DNA from: Pseudomonas sp. LBUM920
GTDB taxonomy: Bacteria > Pseudomonadota > Gammaproteobacteria > Pseudomonadales > Pseudomonadaceae
Length of the DNA: 64,000 nt
Assembly: GCF_003852315.1 (NCBI RefSeq)
Contig: NZ_CP027762.1
Coordinates: 3,763,501 to 3,827,500, forward strand
Direction: 5' to 3'
Both the position numbers and the translations under genes were made by a program. Every line of letters starts with the position of its first letter. The first letter of the stretch is position 1. Below, one piece after another: positions 15,733 through 22,332 of this stretch. Under the pieces are notes generated by a model. That model made no database searches. It was not told where the DNA came from and worked only from the letters and a program-made list of their open reading frames with translations.

Positions 15733-16068
15733 TTATGCCGTCGGATGGGCCACATTCAGCGCCTTATCCACCAACAGCTGCACCCCTTCCAGCATCCGGC
15801 AGATGCCCAGCGCGACATTACGTTGCGACCCTTCGATTTCAAACGCCATATGGTTAGCAATCTCGCTGATGGACGCCAAATCCTGGGAAGCATTGACCAG
15901 CAAGGTTTCCGTGCCCAGATCGGCGCGCACGGTGAAGAGTCCGTCGGCAGCTTCGGGGATGGGTTTTGCGGGGTTGAGGTAGTGGTTGATCGCGCGGTAG
16001 GCCACTTCGTGCAGGGTGCTGGTATCGAAGTCTGGTTGGCCTGGGGGATTTGGGCTGTCTTTGATCAT
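15733..16068 (-). CDS. Small DUF6124/DUF3077-like protein
   Basis: 111-aa soluble protein of a family found in multiple copies in fluorescent pseudomonads. Recognisable segments are TLHEVAYRAINHYL near residue 30, FTVRADLGTETLLVNASQDL and a C-terminal helix with GICRMLEGVQLLVDKAL. ATG 16068 is taken; an in-frame start 12 codons upstream lacks support. No catalytic motif or membrane segment is visible and the function is unknown. The striking feature is its leader: about 60-130 nt upstream on the same strand lies a three-way-junction fold with a UUCG tetraloop, which suggests post-transcriptional control. Confidence 0.7.
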   Translation of the reverse strand: MIKDSPNPPGQPDFDTSTLHEVAYRAINHYLNPAKPIPEAADGLFTVRADLGTETLLVNASQDLASISEIANHMAFEIEGSQRNVALGICRMLEGVQLLVDKALNVAHPTA

Positions 16069-16129
16069 GGTCAAGATCCTAAGATTGAGTGGAGCTGCCA
16101 ACATTCGCGGTCAAGCAAAGAGGGAGGCA

Positions 16130-16198
16130 GCTGTACGCGGGTTGACCGACCGGCAATCAAAGGAAATCCGGCATACCCGAAGGTATCCCGCGTACAGC
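16130..16198 (-). promoter_or_regulatory. Candidate structured leader RNA of the DUF6124/DUF3077-like gene
   Basis: Read on the minus strand, a 12-bp outer stem (GCTGTACGCGGG with CCCGCGTACAGC) encloses two abutting hairpins. One is ATACC-TTCG-GGTAT, a C(UUCG)G tetraloop. The other is GCCGG paired to CCGGT across a 14-nt loop. The junctions are nearly gap-free. It ends 61 nt before the ATG. An upstream AGGTATC (complement of 16209-16215) could pair with GATACCT in the tetraloop hairpin, giving an alternative fold. I know of no named family that matches. Confidence 0.55.
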
Positions 16199-16407
16199 CA
16201 CCGCAACACGATACCTCAGGCGTAAAAAAAACACCTGAAATAGGTTTTTGCCGTAGCAGTACTTCAATTAATCGGACGGTCAAATCCGGCCGCTGAATGG
16301 GCAGCGACGGCAGTGAGGTTAGTCAGCGCCCTTCCGAGCGACAACCTGAAACCCTTGTGGGAAACGTCTGATCGAGCGCGCCTCCTGAAGCCCAATGAGG
16401 ATCAAAA

Positions 16408-16491
16408 TGTGGGAGCGGGCTTGCCCGCGATGGCGGCCTATCAGGTAAAAATTGTTGGCTGACTCACCGCTGTCGCGGCATAGGTTTCTAC
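16408..16491. repeat. Degenerate REPIN
   Basis: An intact left REP (TGTGGGAGCGGGCTTGCCCG) is followed by a decayed right arm (CTGTCGCGGCATAGG). The region 16199-16407 upstream of it holds a short A7/T7-loop hairpin (16217-16237), where the flanks CAGGCGT and ACACCTG pair with one wobble, and otherwise nothing I can assign. Confidence 0.7.
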
Positions 16492-16514
16492 ACATCTTTT
16501 TTACGAATTTAGTT

Positions 16515-16905
16515 CTGTGGGGGTTGCGGGGGCCGCTGGGTACATATCCGTTGTTTGGGTGATGGCGGATATGGGTTCCGCTCTTACAGCGGGTCACTTT
16601 TGGAAAAGAGCCCCAAAAGTAACCAAAAGGGCTCTTGCCCCACCACTCGGCACCTCGCTCACGCTTCGGTGTGCCCTCACGCAGGCTTTGGAGCGGGGGC
16701 CGCCGCGATGGGCCATCCATGGCCCAGCGCGGCTAAACCGGCGTCCTGCCGGTTTACCCCCGCTCCAAAACCTGCGTTCGGCCAGCGTGGTTTAACGGGG
16801 CGCCTAAGATCAAAATCAAGATCAAGGTCTACAGCACGGCGGCCTAGTAGCCGACCTGAGTGGTTAGATCAAAAGCAAAGACGAGGCGGCCTGACAGCCG
16901 ACCTG
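16515..16905. repeat. Structured intergenic repeat, copy 1
   Basis: Member of a 340-400 bp element present three times here. The core is a three-way junction. An outer stem of 16679-16699 pairs with 16757-16777 (20 of 21 pairs). Hairpin 1 is 16702-16716 with 16719-16733. Hairpin 2 is 16734-16742 with 16748-16756 (loop GTCCT). The two hairpins and the outer stem abut with only two unpaired bases. A flanking hairpin ACTTTTGG/CCAAAAGT lies at about 16596-16620. The distal end carries short GATCAAAA-type purine repeats and two GGCGGCCT...AGCCGACCTGA motifs. No credible protein is encoded. Confidence 0.8.
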
Positions 16906-16931
16906 ATGTTGGAAACTGAACTCGGTTGAGT

Positions 16932-17020
16932 TGTGGGAGGGGGCTTGCCCCCGATGGCGGTGTGTCAGTCAGCTAATTAGTAACTGACCCACCGCATTCG
17001 CGAGCAAGCCCGCTCCCACA
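16932..17020. repeat. Chimeric REPIN
   Basis: The left half is the G-rich REP variant (GTGGGAGGGGGCTTGCCCCC). The right half is the complement of the other variant (TCGCGAGCAAGCCCGCTCCC). It lies between structured-repeat copies 1 and 2. Confidence 0.85.
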
Positions 17021-17064
17021 TTTTTGAGCTCAGTACATCAGGTAGATGTGTGTACTCGGTCAAA

Positions 17065-17151
17065 GGTGGGAGCTGGCTTGCCTGCGATGGCATCAACTGG
17101 TTATGCCTGATGTACCGAAGTGTCTGCATCGCAGGCAAGCCAGCTCCCACA
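17065..17151. repeat. REPIN, AGCTGGCTTGCCTGCG type
   Basis: Perfect inverted arms GTGGGAGCTGGCTTGCCTGC and complement around a variable centre. This is the same type that begins each unit of the array at 44.7-45.9 kb. Confidence 0.9.
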
Positions 17152-17160
17152 GAAAAACAG

Positions 17161-17237
17161 CTCTGCCTTTGCTCTGCCTTTGCTCTGCCTTTGCTCTGCC
17201 TTTGCTCTGCCTTTGCCCTGTTTTTGCCCTGCTTTTG
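17161..17237. repeat. 11-bp direct tandem repeat, seven units
   Basis: Five identical copies of CTCTGCCTTTG (17161-17215) are followed by CCCTGTTTTTG and CCCTGCTTTTG, totalling 77 bp with exactly one helical turn per unit. It abuts structured-repeat copy 2 and seems to be an expansion of that element's purine/pyrimidine tail. Confidence 0.9.
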
Positions 17238-17244
17238 CTTCAAC

Positions 17245-17580
17245 CACTCAGGTCGGCTACCAGGCCGCCGTGCTCTGCTCTTGATCTTGATCTGCTTTTG
17301 ACTTTGATCTGACAGGCCCCGTCAACCACGCTGGCCGAACGCAGGCTTGAATCCGTGGGTAACCCGGCAGGACGCCGGGTTAGCCGTGTTGGGTCATGGA
17401 TGGCCCGTCACGGCGGCCCACGGATTCAAGCCGGAGTGAGGGCATGCCGAGCCTAGGCGAGGCACCGAGTGGTGGGGCAAAGACCTTTTGGTTACTTTTG
17501 GGGCGTTTGCCAAAAGTGACCCGCTGTAAGAGCGGAACCATAAGCGGCCGTTACCGCAGCAACGGATATGTACTCAAACC
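17245..17580. repeat. Structured intergenic repeat, copy 2 (inverted relative to copy 1)
   Basis: Same element as 16515-16905 on the opposite strand. The outer stem is 17344-17359 with 17417-17432, 16 perfect pairs whose sequence (GGCTTGAATCCGTGGG) is unrelated to that of copy 1. The enclosed hairpins are GTAACCCGGC/GCCGGGTTA-type and TGGGTCAT/ATGGCCCG, the latter with two T-G pairs. The flanking ACTTTTGG/CCAAAAGT hairpin is retained. No credible protein is encoded. Confidence 0.8.
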
Positions 17581-17583
17581 AAG

Positions 17584-17616
17584 GTGATGCCATCCCAGGC
17601 AAGCCAGCGCCCACAT
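17584..17616. repeat. Solitary half-REP
   Basis: The sequence reads as the right arm only of a REPIN (ATCCCAGGCAAGCCAGCGCC and on to CACA) with no matching left arm, just downstream of the quinone oxidoreductase stop. Confidence 0.65.
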
Positions 17617-17627
17617 TGGCGAGTGAG

Positions 17628-18587
17628 TTAAGGCACAAAGATGATCTTGTCCGCACTGCCCGTGTTCACTTCTTCGTAGCACTGCACGCCATCCGCCAAC
17701 GCCACTTCGCGCAAGCCAGTGGGCAACGGCAACGCCCCCTCATCAAAGAAGCGCCCGAACTGCTCCAGCATCACCGCGCACTGCTCGCAGTTGTAGAGCA
17801 ACGAGTTGATCCCCACCACCGAACCGCCTTTGCGATACAGCGCCAGGGCCGGCAGTTGCACATGCCCATCCACCGGCGCGGCGATAATTGCAATACGGCC
17901 GAACGGCGCCAAACCGGCAACAGACGCCGGCAACCAGAAACCGGTGGTGTCGAAGATTACATCCGCGCCGCCCTTGAACACGACATTAACCTGCGCGCCC
18001 AACTCTTCCGGCTTGCCCAGCGTAATTGCCTCAAACCCTTGAGCCTGCAGCACCTCGACCTGATCAGCCTTGCGCACCGCCGCCAATACCTGCGCACCCC
18101 GGATTTTCGCCAATGCCAAGGCCGCGCTGCCCACGGCGCCATTGGCGCCAATCACCAACAACCGCGTGCCTTTAACCACACCGCTGCGCTCCAGCGCATC
18201 CCATGCGGTGGTGTACGGCACACCGAGGCTGGCGGCCTGGGCAAAACTCAAATGCGTTGGCTTATGCGCCACACCCTTGGCCGACACGGTGAGGTATTGA
18301 GCGTGGGAACCATCGGCGAAAAAACCGAGGTCGCGCCCGGTGCCCCACACCTCTTGACCGACCAGTGCCTGCGGCCCCTCGACCACAACCCCGGCAAAAT
18401 CCCGGCCGGGAATACGCGGCAATGTGGTGTATGGGAAACGACCGAGCACGTTCTTGACGTCGCTGGGGTTCAGGCCGGCAGCCTTGATTTGCACCAGTAC
18501 TTCACCGGCAGCCGGCACCGGCTTGGCGACGTCAACGAAACTCAGGGCGGCAAGGTCGCCGGTGGCGGAAAATTGCAGTGCTTTCAT
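17628..18587 (-). CDS. Zinc-independent quinone oxidoreductase-like MDR protein
   Basis: 319-aa medium-chain dehydrogenase/reductase. It shows the GroES-like N-terminal domain (AAGLNPSDVKNVLG, PGRDFAGVV, residues about 38-75) and a Rossmann domain starting LLVIGANGAVGSAAL near residue 145, binding NADPH. Zinc-ligand cysteines of alcohol dehydrogenases are absent, which places it with quinone oxidoreductases. ATG 18587 is used; an in-frame TTG two codons upstream is possible, and neither has a strong ribosome site. It follows the XapX gene by 30 bp and the AraC-family gene further upstream on the same strand, so the three may form one unit. Physiological substrate unknown. Confidence 0.87.
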   Translation of the reverse strand: MKALQFSATGDLAALSFVDVAKPVPAAGEVLVQIKAAGLNPSDVKNVLGRFPYTTLPRIPGRDFAGVVVEGPQALVGQEVWGTGRDLGFFADGSHAQYLTVSAKGVAHKPTHLSFAQAASLGVPYTTAWDALERSGVVKGTRLLVIGANGAVGSAALALAKIRGAQVLAAVRKADQVEVLQAQGFEAITLGKPEELGAQVNVVFKGGADVIFDTTGFWLPASVAGLAPFGRIAIIAAPVDGHVQLPALALYRKGGSVVGINSLLYNCEQCAVMLEQFGRFFDEGALPLPTGLREVALADGVQCYEEVNTGSADKIIFVP

Positions 18588-18617
18588 GGCCAATATCCAT
18601 CGAAGGGAAAAAGGGAA

Positions 18618-18791
18618 TCAGGACAACCAACCGCTGACCCACTCGCGCCCCATGGGCCAGAGTTTCTCGCCAAGCAACATGCCCATCAGGCCCACCAGGG
18701 CAATGGCGGGCGGCGCGGGTGAGCGGAAGTCCAAGGCGCCGTAGATCACGCCGACAAACAGGCCGATGGCGAGGGAAAGCAGGTAGTTCAT
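18618..18791 (-). CDS. XapX-domain small membrane protein
   Basis: 57-aa protein made of two predicted transmembrane helices (residues about 3-20 and 27-45) with the family pattern GLFVGVIYGALDFRSPAPP...GLMGMLLGE. XapX proteins are short and their biochemical role is not established. ATG 18791 gives the normal family length; an upstream in-frame start at 18848 would add 19 non-conserved residues. It is placed between an AraC-family regulator and an MDR oxidoreductase on the minus strand, with 30 bp to the latter. Confidence 0.8.
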   Translation of the reverse strand: MNYLLSLAIGLFVGVIYGALDFRSPAPPAIALVGLMGMLLGEKLWPMGREWVSGWLS

Positions 18792-18880
18792 GAGGACGGC
18801 GCCTTGTAGGTTGATGCGCTCAGTGTAGTGAGCGCCTGCCTGAAGCATCGGCCAAGTGCTTCAGGATTTCGGCCAAACCC

Positions 18881-19645
18881 TCAACCTGTGTAGTGCGACG
18901 GCGCCACGCCAAGTTCACGCCGGAACATGTCGCTGAAGCTGCTGGGCGAATAGCCCAGAGACCGCGCAATGCCACTCACCGACTGGCCCTGGATCAACTC
19001 GGCCACCGCCGTGGCCAGTTGCACCTGGCGGCGCCATTCGGCAAAGCCCATGCCCAGGTGGTTCTGGAACAGCCGCGCCAGGGTGCGCACGCTGGCACCG
19101 GCGGCCTCGGCGTGTTGCTCGAACGGGACCTCCAGCGACGGCGCCGCCATCACCGCCTGGCAGGCGTTGATCAAGCGACGGTCGGCGCCCACCGGCATGG
19201 CGATGCGGATCTGCGAACGACGGGCCCGCTGCAATTCCAGCAGGGCCAGGCCGACGACGGCGTCGTAGTAGGCCGTATCGCCGTTGTCGCCCTGGTCGAC
19301 CAAGGTGACGATCAGCTCGCGCAACAGCCCGCCGACTTCAATCACCTGCACCTGGCTGTCCAGCGTCGCCGCCAGGGCCGGGCGCAGGTAGATATTGCGC
19401 ATCTGCAGGTCCGAGACCACGCGGATGCCATGTTCCACGCCCGGCGGCAGCCACACCGCGCGCTGGGGCGGCACAACCAGCGCTTCGCGAGGCGTTTCGA
19501 CCCACATCACGCCGCTCATGGCGTAGAGCAACTGGCCCCAGTCGTGGCTGTGGGGCTCGACGTACAACCCACGCGGGTAGGTGCGCGCCAGGGGTTGCAC
19601 GGGCACGGCGTGATCACTGAGGTCGGGGGGCGCGGCCAGGGCCAT
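18881..19645 (-). CDS. AraC-family transcriptional regulator with cupin domain
   Basis: 254-aa regulator. The N-terminal cupin-like domain (about residues 25-100) contains PHSHDWGQLLYAMSGVMWV and PPQRAVWLPPGVEHGI, typical of the AraC subgroup that includes YdeC- and NimR-like proteins. The C-terminal double HTH spans about residues 155-250 and ends in GIARSLGYSPSSFSDMFRRE. The start lacks a clear ribosome site. It is upstream of and parallel with XapX and the MDR oxidoreductase, which it may control. The ligand is unknown. A related but distinct regulator is encoded at 25335-26117. Confidence 0.87.
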   Translation of the reverse strand: MALAAPPDLSDHAVPVQPLARTYPRGLYVEPHSHDWGQLLYAMSGVMWVETPREALVVPPQRAVWLPPGVEHGIRVVSDLQMRNIYLRPALAATLDSQVQVIEVGGLLRELIVTLVDQGDNGDTAYYDAVVGLALLELQRARRSQIRIAMPVGADRRLINACQAVMAAPSLEVPFEQHAEAAGASVRTLARLFQNHLGMGFAEWRRQVQLATAVAELIQGQSVSGIARSLGYSPSSFSDMFRRELGVAPSHYTG

Positions 19646-19764
19646 GGGCTACACATCATCAAGGGTGAGCCGCCATGGTAATGACCGGCGCCCCACAATC
19701 CGAGTGAATTTTTACTGCCCGCAACGATCACTTGCTTACACCTTGAGAGTAGGGAGCTCTAACA

Positions 19765-20037
19765 ATGGACGGATCAGAACCGGTCAATGGCAAGGCGCGC
19801 ATCGACTACACCCAGGACACCTTATTCGGGCCGATGGCCAAGCATGCCGAGTGCCAGGTGAGTGTTCAGCGCACACCGGAGCGCACCGTGCTGCGGGTGT
19901 TCCAGCCGCTGCCGGATGATCTGCACGCGGCGCAAACCGTGGTGTTTGCGCTCCAGGGGCGGCGGATCAGCGCGGTGGTCAAAGGCCGTCAGCGCCTGGC
20001 CGACCACAGCGTCAGGTTCGAACTCAAACCCCACTGA
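19765..20037 (+). CDS. Hypothetical small protein (90 aa)
   Basis: Conserved-looking 90-aa soluble protein starting MDGSEPVNGKARIDYTQD, with a ribosome site (GTAGGGAG) 9 bp before the ATG. It contains a beta-rich middle (RTVLRVFQPLPDDLHAAQTV) and basic C-terminal strands (RRISAVVKGRQRL). No known motif, signal peptide or membrane helix is evident. It stands alone, convergent with the metallothionein gene, and a hairpin separates the two. Codon use is like its neighbours, so I judge it a real gene of unknown role. Confidence 0.7.
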   Translation: MDGSEPVNGKARIDYTQDTLFGPMAKHAECQVSVQRTPERTVLRVFQPLPDDLHAAQTVVFALQGRRISAVVKGRQRLADHSVRFELKPH

Positions 20038-20040
20038 AAA

Positions 20041-20062
20041 GAGGCCGGTAACACCCGGCCTC
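20041..20062 (-). terminator. Rho-independent terminator of the metallothionein gene
   Basis: An 8-bp perfect stem GAGGCCGG/CCGGCCTC with a 6-nt loop. On the minus strand it is followed by TTTT, so it would stop transcripts of the metallothionein gene 12 bp away. It could work less well for the converging plus-strand gene. Confidence 0.75.
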
Positions 20063-20074
20063 CCGCCAACACGC

Positions 20075-20245
20075 TTAGCCGTGAGCCGACTTGGCGCACT
20101 CACAGCCCGTTGGCGCCATACACGGCTCACCATGGGCATGGTGCTCGGCACAGCCTTGGCAGCAATAGCCTTTACCGTCCTTCATTACCGCGTCGGCGCC
20201 CAGTACACATTTGCAGTGTGGGCAAGCACAGGTTTTATCTGGCAT
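20075..20245 (-). CDS. Bacterial metallothionein
   Basis: 56-aa cysteine- and histidine-rich protein that would bind zinc, cadmium or copper. It carries CACPHCKC near the N-terminus, GYCCQGCAEHHAHGEPC in the middle and GCECAKSAHG at the C-terminus: nine cysteines and several histidines in the BmtA/SmtA pattern of Pseudomonas. AAAGGAG lies 8 bp before ATG 20245, which decides the start; an in-frame ATG six codons upstream is part of that ribosome site. A terminator hairpin follows the gene. Confidence 0.92.
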   Translation of the reverse strand: MPDKTCACPHCKCVLGADAVMKDGKGYCCQGCAEHHAHGEPCMAPTGCECAKSAHG

Positions 20246-20332
20246 GGTCAGACTCCTTTTCATGGTCGTCCAAGTGCTGCGAACGCAGCACCTTAAGCAA
20301 TGACTCCCGGCAACGCAGCAAGGTTCAGCCCA

Positions 20333-20788
20333 TTAATCGGCCTGACGGGTATTGCTGCGGTACATGAACACCAGCGCCAGCGCCAGACAGAGCATCGCCA
20401 CGATACGGCTGCCCGACAGTTCGATCGCCGGGTTACCCAGCCAGCCGAAGTTGTCGATCAGCATGCCCATGCCCAACTGCCCGACGATCACCGCCACCGT
20501 TGCCACCGCCGTGCCGACGATGGGCACCGCGCCGACCATCACCATCATGTACACCACGCCGAACAGCGCGCCGGTCAGTTGCCACTTGGGCACCTCGAGC
20601 AAGCTGACGGCCTGGGCCGGCTCGAAAAAGAAAATCAACAGCGCCGTGGTGATTGCGCCCACCGCAAAGGTCAGCAAGCTGCTGCGCAATACGCCCACTG
20701 CCTGGCCCAGGCGGCCGTTAATGGCCGCTTGCACACTCAGTACCGCACCGGCGGCAATCACCAGTACCAACAACAGAATCAGATTCAT
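20333..20788 (-). CDS. DUF606/YdcZ-family DMT transporter subunit 2
   Basis: 151-aa inner-membrane protein with about five hydrophobic segments. The N-terminal AAINGRLGQAVG and the GQLGMGMLIDNFGWLG segment are hallmarks of DUF606 (half-size drug/metabolite transporters). ATG 20788 follows GAGGGTAAGG. The gene is 4 bp downstream of a second DUF606 gene, and these proteins usually work as antiparallel pairs. Substrate is unknown. The two genes are divergent from a LysR-family regulator that may control them. Confidence 0.85.
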   Translation of the reverse strand: MNLILLLVLVIAAGAVLSVQAAINGRLGQAVGVLRSSLLTFAVGAITTALLIFFFEPAQAVSLLEVPKWQLTGALFGVVYMMVMVGAVPIVGTAVATVAVIVGQLGMGMLIDNFGWLGNPAIELSGSRIVAMLCLALALVFMYRSNTRQAD

Positions 20789-20792
20789 CGCC

Positions 20793-21281
20793 TTACCCTC
20801 GTGCAATCAGAACAAGTGCCGCCACAATCAGCGCCAACGCAATCCAGCGCTCACCATTGACCCGCTTGCGCGCCGTGCCAAACCAGCCGAAATGGTCGAT
20901 CAACACACTCTTGCCCACCTGGCCCGAGAGGATCGCGATCATGGTCATGGCGATACCGATATGCGGCGTGGCCAACGTCAACACCACCACATACATCGGC
21001 CCCAGGAAGCCGCCGATCAACTGCCAGCGTGGCAGGTCGGTCAGCGCCGGGCCTTTTTGCGGGCCGCTGAACAGCAACAGCAGAAACAGGATCGCCGTGC
21101 CCACGCCGAAGATGCTCAAGGTCGCCCACAAGTGGCCTACCTGTACGCCCAGCGGCCCGAGCAAACCAGCCTCCACCGACAGGCCCATGCCCGCCAATAT
21201 CACCAATGGCAACAACAACAGCCGTAGAAGGTTTTTCTTCGGCGTGGCCTGAGCCACACCCTCGATCGAACTTGCCTGCAT
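20793..21281 (-). CDS. DUF606/YdcZ-family DMT transporter subunit 1
   Basis: 162-aa membrane protein, partner of the following gene. It has a short cytoplasmic N-terminus, five hydrophobic segments and the conserved SGQVGKSVLIDHFGWFG motif matching that of its neighbour. The paired-gene layout supports a heterodimeric exporter. The intergenic space of about 115 bp to the divergent LysR gene is where a regulator would bind. Substrate is unknown. Confidence 0.85.
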   Translation of the reverse strand: MQASSIEGVAQATPKKNLLRLLLLPLVILAGMGLSVEAGLLGPLGVQVGHLWATLSIFGVGTAILFLLLLFSGPQKGPALTDLPRWQLIGGFLGPMYVVVLTLATPHIGIAMTMIAILSGQVGKSVLIDHFGWFGTARKRVNGERWIALALIVAALVLIARG

Positions 21282-21395
21282 ACATCACCTGCGCTTCAAG
21301 AAGTAGACATGGCGCGCATTATCCGGTGGCCGTGCTGTGCGATAAATGGGAGCATGCGGATAACACCTTTGCGCAAAACGCACAGCTTGGAGACC

Positions 21396-22331
21396 ATGAT
21401 GCAGGGCTTGAATGAATTGAGTTTCAAGGCGTTGCGCCTGTTTGTCGCGGTGCTGGATCACGGCAGCTTTTCTGAAGTCGCGCGCCGGGAAAGCCTGGCG
21501 CCCTCCTCCATTTCTCGGCAGATCCAGTTGATGGAGCAGGCACTCGGCCAACAGTTGTTGTACCGCCACACCCGCGCCGTGAGCCCTACCGAGGCCGGGC
21601 GCCTGCTCGGGCATCATGCGCGCTTGATGCTGGAACAACTGGAAACAGCCGGCCAGGCGTTGCAGGAACAGGAAAGCGAACCCAGCGGCCTGGTACGCAT
21701 CAACGCGCCGATGGTGTTCGGCCAGCGTCATCTATCGCCGTGGCTGGGCGAGCTGTGCCGGCGCTATCCCAAGTTGCAACTGGATATCCAGCAAACCGAC
21801 ACCTACGTCGACCCACTGCAAGACGGCACCGACTTGCTGTTTCGTATCGGCGTGCTCAACGATTCCGGCATGCAGGCCCGCATCTTCGCGCCGCAGCGCT
21901 TTCGCATCGCCGCCAGCCCTGCCTACCTGGCCCGGCATGGCACACCGCGCCACCCCGACGAGCTGGTCAACCATCAGTGCCTGGCCTACAAGGGCATCAC
22001 CGGCCAGCAACGCTGGTTTTTCCGCCGCGACCAGGGCGATTGGACGCCCTACAGCGTCAAAGGCCCGATCACCGGCAACCACGCCGACACCCTCACCCAC
22101 GCTGCTGAACAAGGCCTGGGGCTGGTGGTGTTTCCGTCCTGGCTGATCGGCGAAGGCTTGCGCGCCGGCACCTTGCAGGCGGTGCTGACCGAGTACGACG
22201 TGGCGACGACGCTTGAGCCGCAGCAGATTGCCGCGTTATGGCCCGGCAGCCGCCGGCTGTCATTGAAGGTGCGCACGGTGATTGATTATTTTGTCGAGTG
22301 TTTTGGCGCGGTGCCGTATTGGGACCGGTGA
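21396..22331 (+). CDS. LysR-family transcriptional regulator
   Basis: About 311 aa. The N-terminal winged HTH (residues about 8-65) has SFSEVARRESLAPSSISRQIQLME, and the effector-binding domain begins near residue 95 (LVRINAPMVFGQRHLSPWL). Two consecutive ATGs (21396, 21399) follow TTGGAG; the second has better spacing. It is divergent from the paired DUF606 transporters, the usual position for their regulator. It belongs to the large subgroup resembling DmlR. The inducer is unknown. Its stop lies 1 bp from the convergent mntH stop. Confidence 0.88.
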   Translation: MMQGLNELSFKALRLFVAVLDHGSFSEVARRESLAPSSISRQIQLMEQALGQQLLYRHTRAVSPTEAGRLLGHHARLMLEQLETAGQALQEQESEPSGLVRINAPMVFGQRHLSPWLGELCRRYPKLQLDIQQTDTYVDPLQDGTDLLFRIGVLNDSGMQARIFAPQRFRIAASPAYLARHGTPRHPDELVNHQCLAYKGITGQQRWFFRRDQGDWTPYSVKGPITGNHADTLTHAAEQGLGLVVFPSWLIGEGLRAGTLQAVLTEYDVATTLEPQQIAALWPGSRRLSLKVRTVIDYFVECFGAVPYWDR

Positions 22332-22332
22332 T

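Noticed and set aside
16319..17587. Frames of 60-130 codons inside the structured repeats (such as 16319-16720 minus and 17396-17587 plus)
   Set aside because: They recur wherever the repeat occurs, change with the stem sequences and have no initiation sites. The DNA is better explained as a folded non-coding repeat.
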